NCBI GenBank assembly: GCA_025331435.1 | Contig: JAIWNI010000022.1 | Span: 124,001-188,000 of the forward strand | Source of the DNA: Choanephora cucurbitarum | Taxonomy: Eukaryota; Mucoromycota; Mucoromycetes; Mucorales; Choanephoraceae | DNA: 64,000 nt | Reading direction: 5' to 3' | In this document: one piece after another, positions 34,701 through 45,757 of the stretch | Layout: each line of letters begins with the position of its first letter | Numbering within the stretch: the stretch's first letter is position 1 | The notes under the pieces: generated by a model | Told to the model about the DNA's origin: nothing | Database searches by the model: none | The model's input: the letters and a program-made list of their open reading frames with translations, nothing else | Translations under genes and position numbers: made by a program

Positions 34701-36751
34701 ATTTGTATTCGTTCTTTTCGCAAAGAAGTTAGATCAGGCACCTCCAAGTCTTGGATGCCTGACTCAATATGTTTGGATCCAGTGCCGTCATCAAATGACA
34801 CAGATTGTAGAATAAACCCTTCGCGAGCCCTTGCAGCAATAATATGAGAGAACTCCGAGGGCAATGTGTATTCTCGATATTTCAGTAAGCGTGACTCATC
34901 TTCAGGTGCTTTCGCATAGGGGTCCCAAGGAAAATTGTATCGTTCTACTGATATGTTACTGTTGTTATCTCTTCCTGAAACTTCTCTTCGATTGAGCTGA
35001 CATTTAGGGTCGTTTTCTGACTGCAGTCTTGACTCGGAGTGATAATGGCGAGTGAGTATTGTTTCTCGAAACAAAAACTGCCTATGAAATGTATTTGGTG
35101 TTTGTATATGCTTTGCTTTTTTTATACTGATAAATTGCACCACAGGGTATGTTTTTGAATTTGCATTATTTTGAGGATCGTCATTGTTCTGCTCAAATAC
35201 ATTTAGATTTGAGTCAGTATTAGAAAGGCGGCTTTCGGAATACATAAAAGTTCCGTTGGTTGCACGAGCCAAGAATTGTAGAATTTCTGTATCAGGCACA
35301 AATCCAAAGTTTCTTCCTGGAATAAAACTGTTCGTATAGCCTATTTGAATGATGTGGCACGTGATATCTTCTTCCGCAAATTGCCTTACAAATGTATTAT
35401 CATGTACATTAGACTTCATTGCTCCGTCAGTGATAAGTATGAGATGTGCACGTCCTTGATGTGGTAGTAGTTTAAGAGCAAAATGACCAGCATGCAAGAT
35501 GCGAGACAAGTTTGCACCTGACTTGCCGATTCCCCAAACTTCCTTTTTTGAATGCGAAGAATAATACGAAGTATGATTTGGTGTTTTTTGTTCAGCTTCT
35601 GTATCTTTCTCGTTGAATTTATTTTGAGTAAATGAGTTTGGTGTACCTAACGCACTAACATCAGCTGGGGGAGTTACTTCATTCCCTACATCAAGATTGT
35701 AGCCTAATTTCTGACGATTTCGTCTGATGAATTTTCGGAATTGAGTTGTATCTTCTTGAAAAGATAAAAATTCTGTATTCAATCTTCGAATAATCATGCG
35801 AACATTAGAAGCAGATATCACCTCGTTTTGCATAAAGACTCTCATTGTTGGATGCTCAGCCAGCATAGGTATGATGTTAATATTAGATGCAAACTGAGAG
35901 CAATCAGCCATCACTGTTAATCGCAATGCAGGTTGAACCTATTTTTGTGTTTAGTGAGCAAGTGACCTGTCAAAATAAAAACAAACACAAATCTATTTTA
36001 CCACAACTTTTTCTGTAGGTGAAACTTGCATTGAAAACGGTTGTACCACACTCTCAAGAGAATTTTTTAATCTAATCAAAACTTAGTTTTTTCTTTGTAC
36101 TTTTCAAAAGTGGAGACTTACGTCTGGAAGACTTCTGACAGGAGAATATCAGGTCGAACATTTCCCACAGTTGCCAAACTCGAACTCAAATCTACTATGT
36201 AAACTAAACGATTTTCCTGTGTCAATGTCATAATGCTCGTTTTCGGTGTGATTACATAAAGCTGATCTTTGTCTTTCTTTGTCGCTTCTAGTCTACTAGG
36301 ATCTATATATAACGCTCTTCTTATTTAGTATTTGTCCGACACATATAAGAGAGAGTGGAGAATACCTTGATTTATTGAGAAGTCTGTTGCCCAAATCTTC
36401 CTTCTGCTTCTGGATAAATACAAGACGTTTTTACCCTAACAAAAAAAAATAAGCAAACAGTTTTGTTCAATAGTCAAATATTTACTTCAGTTTCTTTTCT
36501 GGAACATGGCTGATATAATATCTTCAATAACCATTGTGTGTATTCGTTTTTTGTACATAGCCGAGAATTTTTCAACAATATTACTGCTGTCTTTGCTTCT
36601 ATGAGCTATTCCTATATTATTAAGAACAAATCCTATTGTTTTATGTATTCAAAGATAGACATACTTTCTGTTCTTTATTTCCATTCATAGCTAACTTTTC
36701 TTTGCGCTTGTTTTTATCTATATTGGTTTTGGGATTAGCCGAGTCTGACAT
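25728..36751 (-). CDS. SZT2: SZT2-like protein, KICSTOR complex scaffold (about 3442 aa)
   Basis: Very large protein matching animal SZT2, which in KICSTOR anchors GATOR1 on lysosomes so that TORC1 responds to amino acids. Minus-strand exons: 36751-36665, 36605-36486, 36435-36366, 36302-36122, 36071-36002, 35938-33368, 33303-31733, 31671-31192, 31114-29653, 29588-29347, 29285-26273 and 26189-25728; all phases agree. Length is close to human SZT2 (about 3430 aa). SZT2-type landmarks are LTQENRLVYIVDLSSSLATV in exon 4, RLTVMADCSQFASNINIIPM and PTMRVFMQNE in exon 6, and a von Willebrand-like strand with LILITDGAMKSNV. The conserved C-terminal module begins NDWGKLYAADLDSRR and contains YGVRYMDFMIHL. 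Exon 7 has a polyglutamine tract (near 32791-32825), and Ser/Asn-rich linkers separate conserved blocks. Exon 10 ends at a GTTAGT donor because phase requires it. Orthology is firm; KICSTOR function in this fungus is inferred. Confidence 0.86.
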
Positions 36752-38994
36752 AGATCTCGTACTTGTTGACATCTCAAGAAGCCTCTTTTATGGAATTTTA
36801 AGCAGATATATATGGATATGTGTGTGTAAGTGTGTTTGTACAAAAAATGAAAAAGAGAAGAAACCCAGGTAGTACAGTACTTGAGATTGAGACTGCCTTA
36901 AATTGATTTATTTAAACATTCTCAAGTTTTTATTGGATAAAGAAGCAATTATGCGTTTTATCAATACTCATCCGATCATATCAAGATACAATGGTAAAAT
37001 TTAGCTACATCTAAATTGCATATACTTGGTTCTCGTCATCTGTAACAACATATTTCTTGGAGACTCAGACATGCAAAGCCAAGTGTTTTGAAGCTTCTTC
37101 TCAGTGTTATCTTTTACAATAGTAAGGGAAATGTACTAACCGTCGAACCTTTGCTAATGACAGTATAATTTTCAATTTGGTTAATAGCTTATTAGTACTA
37201 TTGCGGTTATTTGTATTAAACTTTCATTGTTTCAATTGAATGCTTCGCAAGTATTTTGCATTCATTTACACTGTCCAAAACAGAGCAGGTTTGAAGAAGA
37301 AAATTCAATGCATTAAGAATGTTTCGTTCGTATTTTAGAAGCATATATACCATTGAATTAGCTAAAGAAAAATGTGTTGCATGAAACTTTCTGAAAATCA
37401 TACAAGATGAATCAATAAGAAGTATTAGAAAGAAATGTCACACACAAAGCTACACTTAGTGAATTACCCATTCTCAGTATGATAATAGAATTACAAAAAT
37501 CGATAATGGCGAGCTGCTTTATTAAATAAGAGTCTGAAACATTTGCCTTTGTTTACATTAATAAAAATCTGATCGACAGTATAACGAATGGTTAAGTAAG
37601 AATAGGCTATGAGATTCTGGGAGGTTTAAAACCAGTTTGATTGTTAAACATGATAGCTATTATATGGTCGTTGACAATAATGATACCCATCATTAAGCAA
37701 AGAAGCAATACAAGTCCATACAGCAACAGTCAGGATAAGCTTTGTTGTCATCACAAAAATACACAGTTGAAGGAAGAGAATTTGTTCTTTTTAGCTATAA
37801 ATGACGCTTGCTTCAAAAGACAAGACCGATTGTAGGTTACAGCTTCTATTCAAAAGGATGAGTCAAACGGTTAGCATAGGTCTGTGTCTCCGGCGCTTGA
37901 AAATATCAAATGGAAACTTGCAATGCACTCACACATGGATATGCGTCAAAACAACTAATAACAAACCTTAACTTCAGTCCCCTCTTTTAAAGATTTTTGT
38001 CATTCCACCTTTCTAAAAGATTACAAAGTGCAGCTCAGCTACAAGCCATGCAAACAAGAGAAAATACTCAAATATATGAGATGTCTTTACAAAACGAGAT
38101 ACCTTACAACTTTCTTAGACTTGGTGTTTCGTTTGAACGATCAATTTCGATTCTTTTAACAAGTTGAATAATAAAGTAATAATAGGGAGGATTGATTGCT
38201 GCCTTCAAAAATGTTGCGTTTGATTGTATTTTATCATACAAAGATGGATATACCATACATCAAATGATAGGCCTACAAGAATTGGGGATTTAAGACTTAA
38301 AATCTATGGCTACCAAGCCTTCCAACACATCGATTATGGAGATACATTCTGATAGGATGGGGATCTTCAAAAGAAAATCATACATAGTTTTCACAAAAGC
38401 TAAATTGGCAAAGGGGATTTATACTAGGAATTATCACTCTATTTATCAATTGGTAACCAATATCGAAAGCTGCAAGAAATCTCTTCTAACAGACTTACAG
38501 GATTATAAAAAGAAAAACATGCTTTTTGAGCTATTTTCTACAAGAGCACATAAACACAAAATTATTCAATATAAAGCCAATTCATTTTCATTCTACATGG
38601 CGTCCTATTACTCAGCTTAGACATCCTTCTACTCTGATCCTTCTAGTACCTAAAAGGTATGATTTTCTGATGACTTGACTGCATCCAGTGTTTTATTTAC
38701 CAATCCGATCACTGGTTTTGGCTCAAGACATTATTCATGGGATCAAGAGCTTTTTCTTGTCTCGATGTAGGTGGCTCCATATCTTCATACAAAGAAACAT
38801 GTTCTTTGTCAAGCATATGGCCTGCGGAATTGAAAAAAGATCAAGGTTTTAATGCATAATAAATAATCAATTGCCAACAAGCAACTAACCATCTTCAAAA
38901 ACAAACCAAACTTGTCAGCTACATTGTATATCAAGTCTATCTAGGTGTAGATACAAGCGTAGCCGGCATCTTCTATCTTTTATTGACGTAGAGA
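36752..38994. other. Gene-free region upstream of SZT2
   Basis: About 2.2 kb, AT-rich. A 104-codon open frame at 38306-38620 (plus) shows no recognisable family and a composition like random AT-rich sequence. On the minus strand around 38670-38890 a short coding-like stretch (GHMLDKEHVSLYEDMEPPTS) can be read, but I could not join it to any gene. No RNA gene or repeat is recognised. Confidence 0.45.
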
Positions 38995-39616
38995 TTACTG
39001 AATCTTTAGGTGAGGTTTTGAGGTGGTTCCAAGCGCAATTTTGATCCGCAAAAATGAATCTACTAACATAATACAGGGCAACACAAAATAAGGACCATAG
39101 AATCCGCACAAAACGACTTTTTGAACTGAGTCTAACTTATGGGATGTGTTGAAAAGAATTTCGACGAGTAAAGGAAGAACAGTAGTAGCCACATGAGCAC
39201 TATAAACTGTACAAAAAGTAAGTAACTTGTAACTGCTATTGCAAAAGACACTTACTGGCTAATGGAAGTTGAAGATGCTGCGAATCTATTACATAAATCT
39301 TAGCCTGTATTCTAAGTCATCTCTGTCTGAACTTACTCTTCAAGAGGCTAACACAAGCGTAAAAGAAGAAGGGCAGTTGAAAAATGAGCTCGCAAGCAAC
39401 AAAACTCTTGAACCAATAAGCAGGGTTTCCCATAAAAGGATCTTTATACGTATGAACGTAAAACGATAAGACGTCTCTCAAAGCTTGAGGATACCATTCG
39501 GCAGGAAGAAATGCTTGAGAGTCGATAGCTAAAGTAGCAAATATATGACTACTGAAATAGATGAAATAAACCAAGTCAAGCGGACGACTCCAAATACTTT
39601 TATGACTTGTCGACAT
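38995..39616 (-). CDS. TMEM97 / EXPERA-domain membrane protein
   Basis: Three minus-strand exons, 39616-39337, 39285-39256 and 39206-38995 (30 nt middle exon), give 173 aa. The protein has four hydrophobic segments. The order matches the EXPERA/TMEM97 (sigma-2 receptor) family: an N-terminal block RPLDLVYFIYFSSHIFATLA, then DSQAFLPAEWYP, the polar DPFMGNPAYWFKSFVACELI, and LPLAIYSAHVATTVLPLLVE across the second and third exons. EXPERA proteins handle sterols; human TMEM97 binds cholesterol and affects NPC1. ER localisation is expected, though the tail (KPHLKIQ) lacks the usual basic retrieval signal. The substrate in fungi is not established. It stands alone in an otherwise empty region. Confidence 0.78.
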
Positions 39617-40155
39617 TTTTTGTTTACAACACTAAAAAGTCAACCTTTTTGTTCAAGGCTTAAAAAGATTTAAGCGCATATTCAAGTCGAAGAACTGTGT
39701 AACATCAATCTCCTTTGGATTTTTTTCCATTGTTAGTAACTCACTCATCCGAAGATAGACACGTTTTAAAAACTTCAATGCGATTAGCTGACAGCTTTTT
39801 TTCCATCTGTTTTCGATCAGTTTTCGATCAGTTTTATCATACAGAGTGCCTAACATATAAGCGCACTAAAACAAATGACACAATCGAATCCAGTAATTTC
39901 TTCTTGTATTTCGTCGGTTAACATAATGTTTGTTACCATTGAGGTTGTGATGGTGCTGGTAATTATTGCAGTTGCTGCCCTAGTCCTTTGCAGCATATGG
40001 AAATCTTGCGGCAGTTCTTTTTGAAGATGTGAGCGTGACACACAGAGGTCAATATAATCATGAGGATGGATCTAGCTAAACTTGATAATGATAGCCTCCA
40101 TATAAAGCTACTATCACAATATACCAAAATCTTTACTATAAAACAAATAAGGTAT

Positions 40156-40332
40156 TACAGTAGTCGCTTTGTTTGAGAGTGTACATATTCTTGAGGAATG
40201 CACTCTTATACTGAGCATACTCTTAAATCGAATGATAATTTAGTGCTTGAAGCGATTTTCAACTGAAAGGACTGCACTCCTATATCAAGCATACTCTCCA
40301 ACCAAACACTCTTAAATTGAGTAACTATTGTA
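40156..40332. repeat. Tc1/mariner-type MITE, long variant (177 bp)
   Basis: It starts TACAGTAGTCGCTTTGTTT and ends TTAAATTGAGTAACTATTGTA, imperfect inverted repeats that include TA ends, as expected from TA-target insertion. Inside, the segment ACTCTTATACTGAGCATACT is followed about 90 bp later by a diverged copy (ACTCCTATATCAAGCATACT), so this copy looks internally duplicated or composite. It has no coding capacity. Confidence 0.78.
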
Positions 40333-42404
40333 TGACTGTAATATGAGTTTAATAAAGTTGATTGTGACAAACCTAAGTAGATCAAGACCTCAAAAGACAT
40401 AAATTTGTTTCAAATTCAATCCATACTTACAAGCAGACTTAGTCTTTAGCTATTGTACTGTGCTTAGCTAAATACAGGCTCTTTTAATTGCGACTCCATA
40501 GTTTTCATTACTGCTTCTGTTGTACAGTCATTCAGATAGAAAGATTTCTTTGTGGCTAATACTGAGTTGTCAGGTGCTTGTATATTCTTTGATCTCTAAA
40601 CAGAACAAAATTCTTGTTCTGGGCAGCATGAAATACGTGGCCGCGCTTTGTGCTGGCTAATTTGTTTAATCATCTTCTTGTCTTGATGTTTTCCTTTCCC
40701 AATCCGTATTAGGCAAACTATGAAAAGTCATGTGTTTAAAACGTTGTGACAACGAACCTAGGCTGATTAACAATACTCCAATATTTCATGGCCGCTATTC
40801 TGATCGTCGAAGCAAGCATTGTGACGTTCCTGTTTACTCAGAGAAACTCCAGTTAGCAAACGATGAAATTTAAAACGGACATCCAACATTTACGATATAT
40901 TTTTACTCATTATTTTCTTGTGTTCTCTATACATATGAGCAAACATGAAATGCGTCTCTAAATATGATGGTTTTTTTTTCAGATACATATTTCATTGTTT
41001 TTAAGGGACCTAAAGAAAGAGTATTGTAGATCAAATCTTTAGCCAGAGGTCGTTTTATCACCATAAGGGCTATCATTTCTCGTTCTATATAATTACAAGT
41101 AACAAAGTGCACTAAAGATAAATATGCAAATGTTGTGTTGAATGCCAATCGATTGTCTATCCGTTAGCATCAAACTCAGATAAGTGATGACGTTAAGATT
41201 TGGCCACTTTATCAGCAAAGAACACCTCCATACATTAACTCAATCGCTACAAGAATTCTCTTCTACTGAATGAATTCTCTTCTATTTTGTTTGTTGTCGA
41301 ATCAAGCTACTTGATTTGAAGAGAAAGTTGTTTGTCCCCAAATAAGTACAATTTTTTTCCGGACATGAACATGATAGCAGATCTCATGTGAGGTCATCAG
41401 ACCATCTATTTTAATCATTAGGCCAATAAGATTGGCGTAACTTTGTTCCTGATAATATGTGCGCCATTGCCAGCAGCAGTTGTGAAACGTATATTTATTT
41501 TAACTAGCCTGCGCTAGCTAGCAGTATCTGAGTCTTTAGCAAATAATGAATACGTTGTTGAAACTGGTCTACAACAGGAGTGTAAGATTCAATGAGCATG
41601 CTCTAACTCCAGAAAGTTTAGCTTCCTGCTCATGATAGCTACTGGATTGTTAAAGGTCGTCTAAAGCTCTCCTATCTCACACAGATTAGTGCAAATGCAG
41701 ATACAGCTAAATTTATGGAGTCTGTCAATTAGGGAGCAAGTTATTCCGTCGCTTAAACGCACAGACGGGGCTAGAAATCAAATACATATTTTCGGTTTCC
41801 TTTAGAGTCATTTTTCTATATATAGTACCTAAGATCTTTTAAGCACATAAACTAATGATACGACAGGCAATGCACGCTGGATCTCCTGGAACAATAGATT
41901 CAGAAAAGCCTTTTTGATACAATGCATCGCATTAAGTGCTTTCTCTCTAAATTTGACATGCATTTACGGATTACTAAAATAGTCTCATCTATTCTGAGAG
42001 AAAATACTTTGTCTCACGTCAAAATAAAGTTTCTGGCGAATATAGTACACATAAAACAGAATTTCTTGATACTATTTTATATTTGATATGTTACAGAAAA
42101 AAGAGAAAAAAGAGAAAAAAAGAAAAATTGGACAATGAAGAATTGATGCTCTTTTTCCAATTCAATAAATGTAAATAAGGTCGATCTCTTATCCCTATAA
42201 GATGTGCATTGAAAGGAGATTAAGCATATCTTATTTCATTATCACCTTGTGATTGGGAAGTGATATAGCCTGAACCAGTCTTTTTTTTTCCAGTTTTTCA
42301 AGCTCAAAAATCTACCTAATTCAGAATTGTTGGTGCCATTTTTATTATTGTACTGTTCGTTCTATTTTTGGAACGAAGATGAAAGAAAAGGAGCTTGATC
42401 TGAA

Positions 42405-42410
42405 TATAAA
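42405..42410 (+). promoter_or_regulatory. TATA box of the CotH gene
   Basis: TATAAA lies 46 bp upstream of the end of a T-rich leader and 51 bp before the CotH start codon. Confidence 0.5.
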
Positions 42411-42455
42411 GACATCGGCTACTCACGATCTTTTGCTTCTTTACTTTTTTTTAAT

Positions 42456-44090
42456 ATGAAGTTCTCTCTCTTTGCAGCTTCTGCTTGCTTGCTTTCTGCA
42501 GTCCAAGCTGCTACTGTTGAATTTAAGATTGTAGCTCCTGGTGCTAAGTCGGTTCAAGTCAATGTCAATGGTCAAGCCACCGCACTCAATGCTCCCTACC
42601 CCAATGTTCCTTTCTACAATGGCACTGTAGAAGTTGGTGCTTCAAACTCTTACAACTATGTTGTTGATGGAAAGCAAGAAGGTTTTACTCGTAGCCTTCC
42701 CGCCAACATTTTAGCTACAAACAATGATTTCTATAATCGTCCCATCACCGTCGGCAGCATTCCTGCTTTGCCTCGCCCATTGGATAACGGAAAGCAATGG
42801 ACAAAAGCTGACAAAAACCCTGACTTATTTGATACCAACTTCATTCCTACCATTTTTGTTCATGGTGATGAATCTCAAATCAACAACCTTGTTGAAACTG
42901 TACCAAAAGACAAAGCAACTGTAGAATTGACATTCATCGGAAGAGATTACGTCCAACAATTCCGCAATGTTTCATTGGGTATTTCTGGCGCCGGTAAGAA
43001 GCACAATCCTGCAAAGCAATCTTGGAGATGGTACCTCTCTGAAGGCGACTTTATCAACAACCGTAATATCTTCAAGATTCGTCATATGGAAGAAGATCCT
43101 ACTCAAATGCGTGAAAAACTTTATGCCGACGTTCTTCGAGCTATGGGCACTTACGCAAACCAAGCCAACATGGTCCGCTTCTACATGAACGGAGAAGGAT
43201 ATGGTACTTTCAACATGCTTGAGGATGTCGACAGATATTCTTACATTCGTGCTACATTTTATGGTGGTAACCCTCCTGCTCAAATGGGCCCTGTCTATGA
43301 TGGTGGTTCTGGTGCTAGTTTCAAGTACTCTGAAGATACTGATGGATATTCTTCATTTGAACCCACTAAGGGATCTCCTGAAGGCTACGAAGCTATTGCT
43401 CCATTGGCTGAAGCTTTCAGTAAACTCAACGTTCAAGATAATAACGCCATTCAAGAGTTTGAAAAGATGTTTGATGTGGACCAATTCTTACGTTTTATGG
43501 TAATGGAATACCTCACTGGCAGCTGGGATGCCTACTGGATGATGCAAACAAATGATGGTGCCTACAAAGATTATGCAGACAACAACAAGTGGTACTATTT
43601 GGGTCAGGTAATACGAAATAGGACTAAGAAATGAATATAAACAAGTTTTATTCACATCTCTGTATAGGATTATGATGCTACTTTCGGTGTCAATTTGGCA
43701 GAAGACGTCATGAACCTCTCATACAAAGACTACATAGAAAAGAATCCTGAAGCCGTCTTGATCAATGGATTCCTTCAAAACAACGACCTTCGTACTAGAT
43801 TCGAATCCTATCTTGTCGATACTGTCAAGACCTTATTTAACAACAACACTCTCGGAAACCACATCATGACTTACCGTGAATTTATTGCCCCTGATCTTGA
43901 ATGGGATCGATCCATCAAGCAAAGATCTCCTGGTATGGTCTTCAACTGGTCTTATGAGCAAACTTACGAAAATCTTTTCCACGGAGTTGACAGTCCTACC
44001 GATGGCATTGGTGGTGCTGCTTATGGTCTTACTGAATGGATTGCAAAGAAAGCTGCTGTTGTAGCCAAAGAATTCAATTTTACTTTGTAA
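42456..44090 (+). CDS. CotH-family secreted spore-coat/cell-surface protein
   Basis: Member of the CotH kinase-fold family that is expanded in Mucorales. Relatives include bacterial spore-coat kinase CotH and the Rhizopus surface proteins CotH2/CotH3 known to bind host receptors. Exons 42456-43607 and 43668-44090 (60 bp intron) give 524 aa. It has a clear signal peptide (MKFSLFAASACLLSAVQA), a beta-sandwich N-terminus (FKIVAPGAKSVQVNVNG), then the kinase-like domain. That domain has GISGAGKKHNPAKQSWRWYL (the CotH motif region), the EDVDRYSYIR segment and the metal-binding QDYDATFG motif across the exon junction. It ends KEFNFTL with no Ser-rich region or hydrophobic GPI signal, so it is probably secreted rather than GPI-anchored. 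Several N-glycosylation sequons (NGT, NVS, NWS, NFT) are present. Biological role, whether spore wall or surface, cannot be told from sequence. Confidence 0.9.
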
Positions 44091-44573
44091 TACTCAATAC
44101 TAATTTCTAATACTTTATAATCATATACACTTATTATTTGAACTTTGAAATAATGTAAGAAACATATATACATAACCAAGCTCAAGCAATCTTGTAATAA
44201 ACTCGCATATCCTCCTTTTTCCAAAAAGATGCATAAATCTGTCTGATGTGCAGTAAATTAAGGAAACAACTTCAGCCGAGTAATTCAAACTCCAGATCAT
44301 CGCTTCTCTAGAATCTGATGAAATTGACTTTAAAATAAACTTGCTTCTCGTATTTCTAAGCCTATGCGTGAATCTTTTTTTAAAGAGAGGAGACTGTTCA
44401 AAATGACATTGATATGATAGGTTATCGGAATGCCTAGTCGGCACTTGTATTATATAGTCAGTTATTCTGATGCATTCAGTCAATGCCATTAAGTATGCAC
44501 TACCTAGTCTTTAATGTTTTTCTTTAAGCGGAATACATGTCTAATAAGCAGATTTTATTCACTCTACAAATTG
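44091..44573. other. Convergent intergenic region CotH/BMT5
   Basis: A 483 bp AT-rich spacer between convergent genes. No gene or repeat is recognised. Confidence 0.5.
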
Positions 44574-45623
44574 CTATCCATCGTCCTCATCATTTAGTTG
44601 TAAGTCATCTGTTTTCTTTCGCTTCACTTTCTTTCCCATCTTTGCTTTTAAGTCCTCTAGTTTTCTTTTTTGAGATCCTTTGATGCTATTCTGAATTTCG
44701 CCTTCCATCACTTCCTTTCGGACAAAGACATATCGTTTTGGTTCAGATGAAATAATTTCGGCATTTTCATCTTTGCTTAATCCTTTCTTAAATCCCAGTG
44801 TGCGACGATGCTCATATCCAGGAAAATCATCAACGTGAAAGGGAGAAGTGCTCTTTACAGCCAATTCACCTTTGGCTTTTACTAAGCTCTTGACAGCCCA
44901 TAGATTATAAGGCTTGCTTGTCTTTAGAGTTATGTGAATTTCGCCTTCTGGTGCAGGTTCATCATCTGATATACGTAAATTTTCTTCTGTGTTAGGAAAC
45001 TGATATCCAGCTTTGGTAAGAAGGGGAGTAGCAGCATCTAAAAACCCATTCAATAACTTTTGGTTGGCAATGACATTTCTATCTTGGTCTTTGATACCCG
45101 CACCTAAAAAAAAGAGAGAAAGAACAATAAGCAACAAGCAGTTTGAGCTGATCATTTAAAGCTTACCCACATGAGGGAAATTGAAGACAATCTTGGTAAA
45201 CTTTTTCTTCCTGATCTCTTTAGGGAAATCAGTAGCATCAACACCGAACAAAACAGTGGCACCAAATTCACGTACAAGTTCAACATTCTCTTTAGCTTCC
45301 TCGCTGTATTTCTCGTAAAGTACTTCTTCAGAGTCGTAGCAGGTAGCTACTAGGTGTTCTGCACCTTCTTCTAAATAGTTCTCGCACAAAGATCGAGCAA
45401 ATGAGAAGTTGCCTTCGCCAACAAGCAGGATTCTGTCTTTGGAGTTATACTGAGGTCGAACATGAGAAGTTTTGGGAGCTATTTTCTTGATCTGGCCTTG
45501 CTTGGCTCTTTCTGAATTTTCAGTGTAAGCGTTTGCTCTTCTCTCTTTTTCCTTTCGTTTGTCTACTTTTGTAAGCAAGCGGCCAAGGGTATTAGCCAAC
45601 TTCTTTCTCTTTAACTTTCCCAT
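44574..45623 (-). CDS. BMT5: 25S rRNA (uridine-N3)-methyltransferase (Bmt5, DUF2431)
   Basis: Nucleolar Rossmann-fold methyltransferase; the yeast relative makes m3U in 25S rRNA. Exons 45623-45167 and 45103-44574 (63 bp intron) give 328 aa. The DUF2431 core is plain: the SAM-binding RILLVGEGNFSFARSL, ATCYDSEEVLYEKY, VLFGVDATDF and the IVFNFPHVGAGIKDQDRNV motif, whose last residues come from the second exon. Later EIHITLKTSKPYNLW and DFPGYEHRRTLGF complete the family pattern. The N-terminus is strongly basic (KLKRKKLANTLGRL) and the C-terminus is Lys-rich, which would suit nucleolar targeting. It lies 134 bp downstream of the TBCD stop, in the same direction. Confidence 0.92.
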
Positions 45624-45757
45624 TTTCTACGATCTATAATATAGAGAAAAAAAAAGAACAAGAAATAAAGGCTATGGCGCATGAATTTGAACATAAGCCA
45701 CCAGTAGCCTTTTTTGGTCTGCTATACATCTTATGTTTAAATTTGTTCTTTTATTGC

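Larger units (their letters stand above)
39617..42455. other. Gene-poor region between TMEM97-like and CotH genes
   Basis: About 2.8 kb. It holds one MITE (40156-40332) and one weak minus-strand open frame at 39653-39856 (67 codons, helical and Lys/Leu-rich, no family, preceded by a tandem TTTTCGATCAG duplication). The last 100 bases form the CotH promoter with a TATAAA box. Otherwise nothing is recognised. Confidence 0.5.

Noticed and set aside
38306..38620. 104-codon plus-strand open frame
   Set aside because: No recognisable domain, no neighbouring exons, and codon use like AT-rich noncoding sequence.
38670..38890. Coding-like minus-strand stretch (GHMLDKEHVSLYEDMEPPTS) as last exon of the TMEM97-like gene
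   Set aside because: No donor in the third TMEM97 exon gives the needed phase, and a TGA directly precedes the stretch upstream of its possible intron; left unassigned.
39653..39856. 67-codon minus-strand open frame
   Set aside because: Plausible helical composition, but no family, promoter or conservation evidence visible; too weak to call a gene.
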